64,000 bases of DNA from CAZEAC01 sp964510065. Lineage in GTDB: Bacteria; Bdellovibrionota_C; UBA2361; CAIXSY01. Below are positions 44,564 to 53,690 of this stretch, piece by piece. Position 1 is the stretch's first letter. Each line of letters starts with the position of its first letter. A program made the translations under genes and the position numbers. The notes below the pieces were generated by a model. It was not told the origin of the DNA. It was given only the letters and a program-made list of their open reading frames with translations, and searched no databases. The DNA lies in the NCBI GenBank assembly GCA_964510065.1, contig CAZEAC010000019.1:1-64000 (forward strand), given 5' to 3'.

Positions 44564-45664
44564 TTACTCATCGGTCGAAGTTCTGAGTAGTTTCCCCTCT
44601 ACAATTGAATAGGCAGCTGCCGTCTCCCCAGTTCGCTCTCGATCCGCCAGAATATGAAACGGTCCCGTGACCCCTACGTAGTCTTTTGTACCAAGTAGTG
44701 CCTTACGAATCTTCGATTGATCCGTTCCAACTTCATTGATTATTCGAGCAATCAACCTCACGCCATCGTAGCAGTTACCAGCGGGACGCATAAAAGCACT
44801 CTTAAACATTTCTTCGTAACGTTTAATGAAATTTCGATCTTTGAACTGCCATTTGTACAGCGTGTATATCGCGGCATCATGACGAGTAAGCTCCAAGACT
44901 TCGGGTACATCGCCAAACCATGGAAGCACTCGCCGTGTCTTATTCTTTTGACGAATCAGCTCAGAGATGAGCGCCTGCATTGTTTCCGGCGCGGTCCACA
45001 CATACAGTGATTCGCACCCTGCGTTTCTGGCTCTGGTCACTGTAGCCTTAACATCGGTGGTTCCGTATGGAAGCGAATCTTTATAAGCGACAGTTCCCTT
45101 CTGCCTTTCGAGCTCTGCGATTATCTCCTTTGTTATATCAACATAGTAACCAGTATCAGAGGTAAATATGCAACCGCGAGTGGCCTGAGCCTTATGCTCG
45201 GCTTGGACGCTCAGTCGCGCAAGCTCGCCATCTGACGTTGTTGCCCGAAACGAGAAGTCTGAGAATCGTGCCGCCCGAGGGCCTCCTGCACCGAGAGTCA
45301 TCGAAATGATGCCATGCGCTTCGGCAATTGGCGCCACTACTTCCGCATCCTCCGACCAATTTGTAAAAAGCACGGCGACCTTGTCGACACCCGCGAGCTT
45401 CTGCGCTGCCGAAGCCGCAAGTGTCAAATTAGTTTCCTGGAAATCTTCGACGATTAGTTCAACTTTCGCGCCACTAATCCCACCTTCGGAGTTGATATCT
45501 TGAATCGCGAGTTCCGCGCCACGCTGACAGGCCTGCGCCATCGGCGCAGCTCCACCGGTCAGCGCAAGGGTCGCACCGAAACGAATGGTCTTCTCCTGAG
45601 CACGAGCAGACAAAACCACAACTACAGCGAACAGGGTGAATAAGAGCGTTTTCTTAAACATCAT
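44564..45664 (-). CDS. Branched-chain amino acid-type ABC transporter substrate-binding protein
   Basis: This 366-residue Peripla_BP_6 protein has the signal MMFKKTLLFTLFAVVVVLSARA and opens IRFGATLALTGGAAPMAQACQRGAELAIQDINSEGGISGAKVELIVED, the family signature. Permease and ATPase genes are absent nearby, so it is an orphan receptor; it may also serve another ligand, such as amides or aromatic acids. Confidence 0.85.
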   Translation of the reverse strand: MMFKKTLLFTLFAVVVVLSARAQEKTIRFGATLALTGGAAPMAQACQRGAELAIQDINSEGGISGAKVELIVEDFQETNLTLAASAAQKLAGVDKVAVLFTNWSEDAEVVAPIAEAHGIISMTLGAGGPRAARFSDFSFRATTSDGELARLSVQAEHKAQATRGCIFTSDTGYYVDITKEIIAELERQKGTVAYKDSLPYGTTDVKATVTRARNAGCESLYVWTAPETMQALISELIRQKNKTRRVLPWFGDVPEVLELTRHDAAIYTLYKWQFKDRNFIKRYEEMFKSAFMRPAGNCYDGVRLIARIINEVGTDQSKIRKALLGTKDYVGVTGPFHILADRERTGETAAAYSIVEGKLLRTSTDE

Positions 45665-45808
45665 TATCGAAATAATTACATTGAGCTTTCAAGCAGCTTC
45701 CCGTAAAGCCCGCTTTGAGTCGAGTCATCTCTTGCAAGACAACATGTTTCAAGTATACCTGCTCAGCATTCGAAAGTATTCCCTGAATGCAGGGCGCGGC
45801 GATTTGCT

Positions 45809-45996
45809 CTAGGGAACCTCTGAAAAACTAGGTGTTTTGGATTTGCTGGAATTTCGGATGAGATTTGCGAGAAATCAGGTCGGGAAAAACGCAGGAATAG
45901 CAGGGCTATTTCGAGTATTTTCCCGACCTGATTTCTCGCAAAGATCGCCGAAAGGCCAGCGAAGACGAAATACATAGTTTTTCAGAGGTTCCCTAG
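45809..45996. mobile_element. MITE-like palindromic element (D), CTAG ends
   Basis: Perfect 22 bp terminal inverted repeats (45809-45830 and 45975-45996, CTAGGGAACCTCTGAAAAAC...). A second perfect inner pair is built around GCGAGAAATCAGGTCGGGAA and its complement. Almost the whole 188 bp is palindromic. No transposase is carried. The CTAG ends fit insertion at TA within CTAG, as known for several IS5-family groups. Confidence 0.82.
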
Positions 45997-46126
45997 TAAA
46001 AGCAGTCCACAGAATGCTTCCCCCTCTCGCCCGGAGGGCATAAAGCGACTAACTGCAAAATCGCCCCTCAATAATAACGCCTTTCTAAGAACGGATCAAA
46101 ATTGCACAATAGAACGCGGAAAGACT

Positions 46127-46516
46127 ATGAGTAAGCACACACTTCCCCCAAAAGCAGCAAAAATTCAGGAGGCTTTCCAACAGCTTTGCGAATGGCGCCC
46201 ATACACTCAAGCTCAAGTGCTTATCGAACATGTTAATTCAGCCCTCTCTAAAATTCTAGAAAGAGAAAAGAGCTTCGCCGCGCTTGATGTAAAGCTGGCG
46301 CGGGCACTGACTGAAAAATCGCTACACCTAATTTCTCACTACACAAACTACAACGAGGAGCAGCAAAGCTTAATTATCGGAGCCGTGCGCTATTACATTT
46401 GCCATATAGATTCGCTTCCCGATGACGAGGCGAGAATTGGCCTCGATGACGATGCTCTGGTGATGAACCATGTTCTTGAAAAGCTCGGTTTCAGCGAAGG
46501 ATATATAGAGACTTAA
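46127..46516 (+). CDS. Small DUF1232-like protein, tentative
   Basis: A 129-residue helical protein ending with GAVRYYICHIDSLPDDEARIGLDDDALVMNHVLEKLG. The pattern of aspartates after a Y-rich helix resembles DUF1232/YkvA domains (LIPDFIPVLGYLDDLALI), but the match is weak. No signal peptide. Alone on the plus strand before the PilB-like gene. Confidence 0.6.
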   Translation: MSKHTLPPKAAKIQEAFQQLCEWRPYTQAQVLIEHVNSALSKILEREKSFAALDVKLARALTEKSLHLISHYTNYNEEQQSLIIGAVRYYICHIDSLPDDEARIGLDDDALVMNHVLEKLGFSEGYIET

Positions 46517-46657
46517 GCTTCTCTTATGGCGCACTTTCTTAGCTCCAATCGCCCCGTCCAAATACATACACGCCTATAAGTTAAAGATTGGAAAGAGAGG
46601 TCTTTCGGATAGATTCGACACAACTTCTCGTCCGGTTCCACGAACATACAGGTACCG

Positions 46658-48229
46658 ATGAGTGAGAACAATCTCTCCATTTTCAAAGCGCCGCGGCCCG
46701 GCACTGACGCACAAGGATCCCCTACACAAGGACCTACCACTCGGCTTGCCGAGGATGGCGTAGCACCTCGAGCTCTCGCTCGTTGCTCCTCGCGTGAGGC
46801 TCGTGCGCTATTACCCTTCGAACAGGCGATAGCACTCCGTGCTTTGCCGCTTGGCAGCATCTCACATCGTGGAAGGGAAGTGCTCTCGGTCGCAGTTGAT
46901 CAAGAGCGACTTGTCGAGCTAAAAAGCTCTCTTCGTTTCGCCACGGGAAGGGAATTAAAGCTCGTACCACTCCCGGAAGGCGTGGTGCTCGAGGCTATCT
47001 TTCATGCCTATCGCGGCGACGAGCAACGGCTAAACGAGAGCTTGAGCGCCGTACGTGAGCGTGACGTTCCCCGCGCTAGTGACCCGCTTGAGATCCCGCA
47101 AGCGACCGGCGAAGCTGCCCAGTTTCTCGACGCGTTAATTGATTACGCACTCTCAAAAGACGCAAGTGATATACACATCATTCCTCGAGTCGACGGCACT
47201 ACTGTGCGCCTTCGTATAAAAGGAGAGCTGCTCTCTTCTCCATCGCTTTTCGGTGCGGTCTATCACTCGCAGATTATTAATAGATTAAAAATTCTCTCAT
47301 CTCTCGATACGAGCCAACATCACCTTCCACAGGATGGATCTTTCCCAATCAGGCTTCCTCATGGCGAATGCCGCATAAGAATAAATACCATGCCGACACT
47401 GCATGGGGAGAAGGCAGTTTTACGCTGTGTTGGCGCTCGTGGTATTCATACCATTGATGCTCTTCAGCTCTCCACGAGTACTCAAAGTATGCTCGATGAT
47501 TTTCTTCGAAAAAAAGAGGGTGCCCTCCTTCTGGCTGGCCCCACAGGTTCGGGAAAAACTACAACCATGTATGCGGTTGTCCACGAGCTTGCTTCGAAAA
47601 ACTTAAATGTAGTATCCGTTGAAGATCCGATAGAGCTTCCGATTCCCGGAATTACTCAGAGTGCTGTCGACGAAAAAATCGGACTGAGTTATGCCGTTTC
47701 ACTTCGCGCGCTTTTACGGCAAGATCCTGACGCAATACTCATCGGCGAGATACGCGACGCCGAGAGCGCGGCGATCGCCTACCAAGCAGCACTGACCGGA
47801 CACTTAATCATTTCGACTGTGCATGCACGGTCAGTATTCGATGTCTTTCTTAGACTTCAACATCTAGGTCTTGACCCGCTCACGGTCGCGCAAGGCAGCG
47901 AATTGATCCTCTGCCAGCGTCTTGTTCCAAGACTTTGCGAAAAATGTAAGGTTATCGACCTGGCACGCAGCAATATCCGCGGATTCAGCGTGTTTCGAAA
48001 GATAGGCTGTACGTTATGCGACTACACTGGATTCGCTGGGAAATTGTTAGTCTGTGAATCGCTCAGAGTAAACGCTGAGTTGCGGAAGATACTTTCGCCG
48101 GGATTCGCGGATAAAGAGCGGCTGCTCTCCTATTGTAGCGAAAGTAATTATTGCGACACGCGACGCGAGCTTGCGCGCGCCGAGAAAAGTGGCATTATCG
48201 AAGAGTGCGAGCCAACCATTAATGATTAA
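46658..48229 (+). CDS. Type II secretion/type IV pilus assembly ATPase (GspE/PilB family)
   Basis: The 523-residue hexameric motor has Walker A AGPTGSGKTTTMYAVVHELA, the Asp box VSVEDPIELPIPGITQSAVD, Walker B DPDAILIGEIRDAESAAIAYQAALTGH and His box LIISTVHARSVFDVFLRL. A zinc motif follows (LCEKCK...GCTLCDY). No other pilus or secretion gene is present nearby, so its system is not known. The N-terminus is short and lacks the full N1 domain. Confidence 0.93.
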   Translation: MSENNLSIFKAPRPGTDAQGSPTQGPTTRLAEDGVAPRALARCSSREARALLPFEQAIALRALPLGSISHRGREVLSVAVDQERLVELKSSLRFATGRELKLVPLPEGVVLEAIFHAYRGDEQRLNESLSAVRERDVPRASDPLEIPQATGEAAQFLDALIDYALSKDASDIHIIPRVDGTTVRLRIKGELLSSPSLFGAVYHSQIINRLKILSSLDTSQHHLPQDGSFPIRLPHGECRIRINTMPTLHGEKAVLRCVGARGIHTIDALQLSTSTQSMLDDFLRKKEGALLLAGPTGSGKTTTMYAVVHELASKNLNVVSVEDPIELPIPGITQSAVDEKIGLSYAVSLRALLRQDPDAILIGEIRDAESAAIAYQAALTGHLIISTVHARSVFDVFLRLQHLGLDPLTVAQGSELILCQRLVPRLCEKCKVIDLARSNIRGFSVFRKIGCTLCDYTGFAGKLLVCESLRVNAELRKILSPGFADKERLLSYCSESNYCDTRRELARAEKSGIIEECEPTIND

Positions 48230-48698
48230 AGAGCTGCCCTATAGACCAAATGTGTGCATGCTGGTGATGAACCGAGAGCGCAAATTATTCCTTGGTGAAC
48301 GCTTCAATGAGAAAGGGAAATGGCAGTTTCCGCAGGGAGGCGTCGAGCCGAACCTTTCGCTCGAAGAAAATGTCATCAAGGAGCTTAATGAAGAGCTTGG
48401 TGCGTCCTCCGCACACTTCCAAATAGTTAAGCAACTTAAGGCAACACATCAGTATGACTTTAGCGTTGTGCCTGATTATGCGGTAGGAGTCTGGCGGGGA
48501 CAAACTCAAACGTTTTGGCTTGTTCAGTTTATCGGGAGCGACAGCGAAATCAACTTTTCATTACACACCCCTGAGTTCAACATCTATCGCTGGTGCAGCG
48601 CTGAGGAGGTTCGGAAGCTTGCTGAGCCCAAAAGAGTCCCTGGCTACGAAGCGCCGCTCAAGGAGTACGAAGAATTTCTTTCGAAGGAGCGCGGCTAG
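48222..48698 (+). CDS. rppH: Nudix hydrolase, RppH-like RNA pyrophosphohydrolase
   Basis: The 158-residue protein from ATG 48222 overlaps the end of the ATPase gene by 8 bp. The Nudix box is GGVEPNLSLEENVIKELNEELG, with WQFPQGGVEP before and LKATHQYDF after it, as in RppH, which removes pyrophosphate from mRNA 5' ends and starts decay. A longer open frame from 48171 is an overlap shadow. Confidence 0.9.
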   Translation: MIKELPYRPNVCMLVMNRERKLFLGERFNEKGKWQFPQGGVEPNLSLEENVIKELNEELGASSAHFQIVKQLKATHQYDFSVVPDYAVGVWRGQTQTFWLVQFIGSDSEINFSLHTPEFNIYRWCSAEEVRKLAEPKRVPGYEAPLKEYEEFLSKERG

Positions 48699-48701
48699 CG
48701 C

Positions 48702-50390
48702 GTGAAATGGCGGATAAGCCAATCAACAGTCTTCCTGCCTGCGTGGATCATAGTCGTAATGAGCGCCTACCTGGCCTTATGTTGCGACGACCTGGACCAA
48801 GCTACTCGCGGCTTCTTTTGCGACGAAGCTTCGATTGCTTATAATGCATATTCGATCCTCCGTACCGGCAAGGATGAACACGGCGTGAGTTGGCCGAGCT
48901 TTTTTCAGGCTTTCGGCGAGTATAAATCGGCACCATATATCTATTCACTAAGCGTAGTTCAGTTCTTTGTCGGCATGAACCAGTGGAGCTCGCGCATCCC
49001 AGCATTAGCGGGAATAATGCTGGCGATTATAGTGAGCTGTCTGCTCATGTATCAGCATTGGGGTCCGCGCTGCGTTATCATTCTACTATTTTTGTTGCTT
49101 GGTGAGCCGTGGGTCAGGCAATTTTCGCACGTTGCCTTCGAGCTTACACTCTCTCCATTGTTCGTGGTTGCCACGATACTCGCGCTTGAATCGCTCATCC
49201 GAAACCCTCACCAACCGTTGCGCTATGCAGCCGCCGCAATCTTCTTAAGCGCTCTTGCCTGTTATAATTACATGCCGACCAGAGTCATGATGCCACTTCT
49301 CGTGGTTGGATGGATGCTTATTTCACGGTCGGAGTTAAATCGAGCCATCGAGAACTTTTCAAAACGCGAAATTTTATCACTCGCGCTGCTTTTTTTCGCG
49401 CTTCTTCTCCCAATAACTTTTGCAATTAATCGAGCCGGGCCGCAGTTCCTAAGCCGCTCAGCCTATCTCAGCATTTTTACCACGGAGTACGTTGAACAAA
49501 CGTGGGCCTGGAAGCTTCTTTCTTCAAGTGAATGGCTGAAGCCATATATCGAACCTGCGCCACTAAAGACCGCGCTTGTCGCCTTACTTCAATATTTCTC
49601 TTACTACGACCCACTCTATCTATTCTGGGAAGGGGAGACAAATTATCGGTTCACAGTACCAGGATGGGGTCCATTTCTTCCCTCTGTAGGCTTGTGGCTC
49701 GTAGTTGGTCTTTACACTCTCATTGTTCGACGGAATCGCTTTGATAAGGTGCTGCTGCTTTGGTTTCTGCTACTTGGGCTTCCTGGTGCGCTTACATGGG
49801 AAGACGTTCCGCACTCCGGTCGCGCAGTCTCGTCGCTTCTTGCGCTCGATTTCATCGCCACGCAAGGGATACAGACCTTGATTACAAGGCTTACGTTTAC
49901 CAAAGGCATTCGGAGACTAACGATCGGATCCCTGCTTGTTTTCGGAATTGGAGCTCAGATAATGCAGTTTAGAGATTTCGGTTCGGCGTTCCGTAACGAT
50001 CTCAACCCAAAAAGCCTAGTCTACCGGCAGTATGGCTATCTCGAGCTTTTTAAAAAACTCGCTGACTTGAGAGAAGGCTCAAGACTGATAGTGCTTGCTC
50101 CATCAAGCTTCTACTATCAGCCCTACATTTTTGCGCTTTATAGCACACAGCTTGACCCGGAAATCTGGCAACGCGAAAAAACGCTGCCCTGGGGAATAAT
50201 TACTGCTGCTTACCCGCTTCAGAGCATAGACTTCCAGGTCCCCGGGCTCTATGTGACCGGGCCTAAGCCACACGAGATACCGCAACATTGTAAGATCCTA
50301 GATCAGGTAAGCTCTCCTACACATCGAGATCCAATTTTTCGAATAATTCGTTGCGCTAACCCGGATATCACTATTTCTGATTCGCAGTAA
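48702..50390 (+). CDS. Integral membrane GT-C glycosyltransferase (PMT/ArnT-like)
   Basis: The 562-residue protein has about ten membrane segments. The first extracytoplasmic loop carries the acidic pattern FFCDEASIAYNAYSILRTGKDEHGVSWPSFFQAFGEYKSAPYIY, as in family 39/83 transferases that use lipid-linked sugars. The start is GTG at 48702, three bases after rppH. Its acceptor is not known; cell-surface glycan or lipid A modification is possible. Confidence 0.82.
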   Translation: MKWRISQSTVFLPAWIIVVMSAYLALCCDDLDQATRGFFCDEASIAYNAYSILRTGKDEHGVSWPSFFQAFGEYKSAPYIYSLSVVQFFVGMNQWSSRIPALAGIMLAIIVSCLLMYQHWGPRCVIILLFLLLGEPWVRQFSHVAFELTLSPLFVVATILALESLIRNPHQPLRYAAAAIFLSALACYNYMPTRVMMPLLVVGWMLISRSELNRAIENFSKREILSLALLFFALLLPITFAINRAGPQFLSRSAYLSIFTTEYVEQTWAWKLLSSSEWLKPYIEPAPLKTALVALLQYFSYYDPLYLFWEGETNYRFTVPGWGPFLPSVGLWLVVGLYTLIVRRNRFDKVLLLWFLLLGLPGALTWEDVPHSGRAVSSLLALDFIATQGIQTLITRLTFTKGIRRLTIGSLLVFGIGAQIMQFRDFGSAFRNDLNPKSLVYRQYGYLELFKKLADLREGSRLIVLAPSSFYYQPYIFALYSTQLDPEIWQREKTLPWGIITAAYPLQSIDFQVPGLYVTGPKPHEIPQHCKILDQVSSPTHRDPIFRIIRCANPDITISDSQ

Positions 50391-50688
50391 GCCAAAGCAT
50401 TGCTGCGAGCGGATCAAGGTACCCTCTTTTCAAAGCTTCGAGCTCATTTTCTCGGCCATAGCCATCGAGGTCGATATCTACAAGCTGATCGTAGCGTTCG
50501 CGCGTCATAATCTGTAAATGGAGATGTGGATCGCAGCCGCCATTTACCGTAGGATCACCGATAACGCCGATCGTTGCCCCATCTTCGGGCAATATATCTC
50601 CGGGCTTTACTTCAAGCTTTGGTGCGAGATGTCCAAGTATCACCACAAAGGGGAGTGGAACTTTGAAGTGGGAATAGAGGTGCCACAC
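50371..50688 (-). pseudogene. Truncated M23 metallopeptidase remnant
   Basis: The frame contains the second half of an M23 domain (FVVILGHLAPKLEVKPGDIL, GATIGVIGDP, CDPHLHLQIM with the HLH zinc ligand). The first HxGxD half is missing: upstream in frame a TGA occurs at once, and other frames show only scraps such as MGDMIVRENVE. It is probably a degraded gene. Its end overlaps the end of the GT-C gene by 20 bp. Confidence 0.6.
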
Positions 50689-50915
50689 GCCGAAGAGATA
50701 GTCCGCGTAACCTCAGAGTTTACCGAAAGGCTCTCGGAAGAGATTATCGGCAGTCGGCTTATTCAACGTTTTCGCGGACTATCATATCGCCCATATCCGT
50801 TCTGATACATTGCAGCTTCGCAACTCTGACTCCCTTTTTGAACTCTCGGGATATTCGAAGACCTGACTTTTCTGTACACTGGGAGCACACTTTCTTAGTG
50901 ACGTGATAAAGATTT

Positions 50916-51350
50916 ATGCCTACATGTAGCCTCGTCCCTGAGCTTGGCGTTTCAAATTTTGAAAAGAGCCTTTGGTTTTATCGAGATATTATCGGTTTCA
51001 AGGTCGAATTCGATCGACCCGAGAATCGATTTGCCTATCTCTCCTTCTTTGGCAGCGAATTAATGATTGAAGAGGATCGCCCGCGGGAAGGCATATCTGC
51101 GTGCTGGGTGGTCGAGCCCCTCGATTATCCGCGCGGACGAGGACTCAACATTTCAATCGATTGTCCGAACGCAGAGGAGCTCGTTAACCGCTTACAAAAA
51201 GCTAACATCACTCTTCGTAAACCAGTCGAGGAACATTGGTATCGAGACAATGACATCCTTCATGGACAACGCAACTTTTTGGTACAAGACCCCGACGGCT
51301 ATTTACTCCGCTTTGCGGAGAATCTCGGAACAAGAGCAGTGGCAAAATGA
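50916..51350 (+). CDS. VOC/glyoxalase-fold protein (bleomycin-resistance-like)
   Basis: The 144-residue protein has two paired beta-alpha-beta-beta-beta units: VPELGVSNFEKSLWFYRDIIGFKVEFDRPENRFAYL and GLNISIDCPNAEELVNRLQKANITL...NFLVQDPDGYLLRFAE. Such dimers bind drugs or act as metal-dependent lyases. Function is not determined further. Single gene. Confidence 0.88.
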   Translation: MPTCSLVPELGVSNFEKSLWFYRDIIGFKVEFDRPENRFAYLSFFGSELMIEEDRPREGISACWVVEPLDYPRGRGLNISIDCPNAEELVNRLQKANITLRKPVEEHWYRDNDILHGQRNFLVQDPDGYLLRFAENLGTRAVAK

Positions 51351-51367
51351 ACCGAGATTTCTGACGG

Positions 51368-53491
51368 CTACTGTTGCGGAACTCGCGCAAGCTGGCGAGC
51401 CAGCATAATCCTCAGTCGCCTCCGTTTAGAGAAGAAAGCCCTCCCTTTGAGCTTCATCATATCAGAGACCTGACTACTAGCGACTTTCAGCTGTTTTGGA
51501 TCGGGGAAAGCTTCGCCGTTTGAAAGCAGCGCGAGCACCGAAACTGAGTCTACAATCTTTCGAATGGTATGCAGCTTACGCAAAGTCTTCCGCGAAGAGG
51601 AGTCTTCAGCAACTTGGCGAACAAGCCTTTCAACTTGGATTATTAAATAACGATTACGCTTTAGAAAGTCATCGTCGCCAACTGAAGGGTCACATGCATC
51701 ACCGATCTTATCAAGATCTCTATCTTGCTGATCGGGGTTAGCAATAAATGGACAATTATCCAGAGAATGCCCAACAGTAATAGTGCTGTAGCCGGGCGGC
51801 ACGCTCTTGCCTGCGCACACATTCTGGTACTGCGCGCCGGGGTCTGCAAATCCATCGCCATCAGTATCTCGATATACACCATTGCTCCAACGGTTAGGAT
51901 CAAGTCGGGCGCAATCACTCGCGTTTGGGGTTCCATCTTGATCAGCATCAAGCACGTAGTCCCAAGCATCAACTATACCATTTCCATTACTATCTTTGCT
52001 GAGATCGGTGATTGTATCTGGACATTGCAAAGGAAGCATCGCCAATGTCAGCGGGTTAAGCTGTCCCTGCACATTTGCCCCGGAACAGAAGTGTGCTGAG
52101 CTGCCAACGTCGGCGCCGCCCAAGCCCTCCGCACATGGATCATAAAAGAGGCAGCTCTCTTCGCCACGCTGTTCCTGCCGAAGCGAAGAATCGAAATCAA
52201 TCTGAACTTTCGCTGAATACTGCGTGCGCCCAACCTGTGTAATACGAAGTCCAGCTTTGGAATCGTAAAGCGTTGCGCCATTACTCAACGTGCCGAGAAG
52301 CGCCGTCGGCTTACCAAGGCCAAAATCCCGATGAATGCTAATGCCGGTTCGATACTCGGGATCAGAAATTGATCCCTCCATTCGATACGAAAGAACATAA
52401 GGCGGGGCGCCATCCCCAGTAGCAATTCGCACTATCTGATAGCCACTTGGACTGGCCTGATTCTCGAGCGAACCAATCTCAAGCGCGTAACTTCCGTGCT
52501 CTAGTATATCTTTAAAACCACCGGGGAGGCGGTCGGTCCAGCCAAGCTGGATCCGATGCGGAGCATTAAATAGCACCGGGACTGGGTTAAGTCCTCCCAT
52601 CGGACAGGAGAGATCTGCGTACTCAGCATGAACAGCTTCAGGCTGCGCGAGCCCAGCATGGTGAAGCCCCAGGTTATGTCCAAGCTCATGCGCAATCGTG
52701 CTTACTGTTGGACGATAAATCCATACAAGCTTTCCTAAAAGCTCCGCGCGGCCGACTACTGAGCAGTTTATATCGCCGAAGCTTGGGAAGATAAAAACAA
52801 TGTGATCAAAGCGCGCGGCGACAAGCCCAAGATTAGCCGCTTCGTCAAGCGCTCGATCGCTCCAGGCATGATAATCACTCTCACAGGTCTCGTTAACTCC
52901 GCGTTGAACTAGTACAGGCCCAAAAAACGCCGGACGCCCTGCTGTCCGAGTTGGCTTGCGAGGCATGCTGAAGTCAAAGCCAAACTTTCCCTGTGAGCTG
53001 AGAAGATAAATATCATTTATGCTCCATGGCGCACCGTGCCAGACACCTCCGCTGTTAAAAGCACCATTTTGCCTAGCTAGTTCGTAAAGCTTGTTGATGT
53101 CAGCACTACTCGGCACGCCCGGAAACTCAACTAACACGAACGCAACTCGATGTCGTACGTCAGCGTTTTCTGGAGCCGGATCATCGGAGCCTGTCCTTGC
53201 CACCTGTGCCAGCGGTGCCCGCGACAAGGCCTTTGAAAGCAGCCTGACCGCCAGAACTGAACCATCAGTACCAAGTTTAATATCGACCTCACCTCCCGTA
53301 AACTCTTCAAGAATCTTCTCAAAGTCAGAAGTCATTCTCAGCCTAACCAGACTACGCCGGCTAACCTTCAGAAGGTACTGTTTCGAAATTGTTCCGTCTA
53401 TTTGGGTCTGTACTTCCGCGAGCAGTGTTCCACGTAATGCAAAGGAATTTCCACAAACAAGAAGGAAAAGAAGTGCGACCGTCAGCAGCAA
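51368..53491 (-). CDS. Secreted M11-type metallopeptidase with thrombospondin type 3-like calcium repeats
   Basis: The protease domain has the intact zinc motif AHELGHNLGLHHAG and a Met-turn-like CPMGGLNP, typical of gametolysin-like M11 peptidases; SIDINDIYLLSSQGKFGFD-type context precedes it. The C-terminal part holds DxDxDG loops (DSNGNGIVDAWD, DADQDGTPNASDC, DTDGDGFADP, NCPFIANPDQQDRDLDKIGDAC) of thrombospondin type 3 repeats. The signal peptide is RLLLTVALLFLLVCGNSFA; the frame opens at 53665 through a palindromic repeat, so the real start is near TTG 53491. Confidence 0.85.
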   Translation of the reverse strand: MLLTVALLFLLVCGNSFALRGTLLAEVQTQIDGTISKQYLLKVSRRSLVRLRMTSDFEKILEEFTGGEVDIKLGTDGSVLAVRLLSKALSRAPLAQVARTGSDDPAPENADVRHRVAFVLVEFPGVPSSADINKLYELARQNGAFNSGGVWHGAPWSINDIYLLSSQGKFGFDFSMPRKPTRTAGRPAFFGPVLVQRGVNETCESDYHAWSDRALDEAANLGLVAARFDHIVFIFPSFGDINCSVVGRAELLGKLVWIYRPTVSTIAHELGHNLGLHHAGLAQPEAVHAEYADLSCPMGGLNPVPVLFNAPHRIQLGWTDRLPGGFKDILEHGSYALEIGSLENQASPSGYQIVRIATGDGAPPYVLSYRMEGSISDPEYRTGISIHRDFGLGKPTALLGTLSNGATLYDSKAGLRITQVGRTQYSAKVQIDFDSSLRQEQRGEESCLFYDPCAEGLGGADVGSSAHFCSGANVQGQLNPLTLAMLPLQCPDTITDLSKDSNGNGIVDAWDYVLDADQDGTPNASDCARLDPNRWSNGVYRDTDGDGFADPGAQYQNVCAGKSVPPGYSTITVGHSLDNCPFIANPDQQDRDLDKIGDACDPSVGDDDFLKRNRYLIIQVERLVRQVAEDSSSRKTLRKLHTIRKIVDSVSVLALLSNGEAFPDPKQLKVASSQVSDMMKLKGRAFFSKRRRLRIMLARQLARVPQQ

Positions 53492-53505
53492 TCTATTTCT
53501 AAAGC

Positions 53506-53655
53506 CTAGTACACTGTAAAAAAGATAACTTATCTTTCCTCTCCGTTCTAACTCGGTGTTCCCTGTGCCTCTGTGGTATATTTTACTTTCAAAAAACCAC
53601 AGAGGCACGAAGAGCACAGAGACGAGAAGAGTCAGAAAACTTCGTTTATAGATTA
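53506..53655. repeat. Type A palindromic repeat (copy A3), at the 5' end of the metallopeptidase gene
   Basis: The left end CTAGTACACTGTAAAAAAGA and right end CTTCGTTTATAGATTAC resemble A1 and A2 but are more degenerate. Inner arms are TGCCTCTGTGGT and ACCACAGAGGCA. The left end lies within a few bases of the predicted signal-peptide start, so the promoter or ribosome binding site may come from or be displaced by the repeat. Confidence 0.75.
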
Positions 53656-53690
53656 CAATTCTCATACATCGATTGTCGAAAGCAGCCTCA

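Noticed and set aside
45763..45975. 70-codon minus-strand frame
   Set aside because: It lies almost wholly within the palindromic MITE D and has no start signal.
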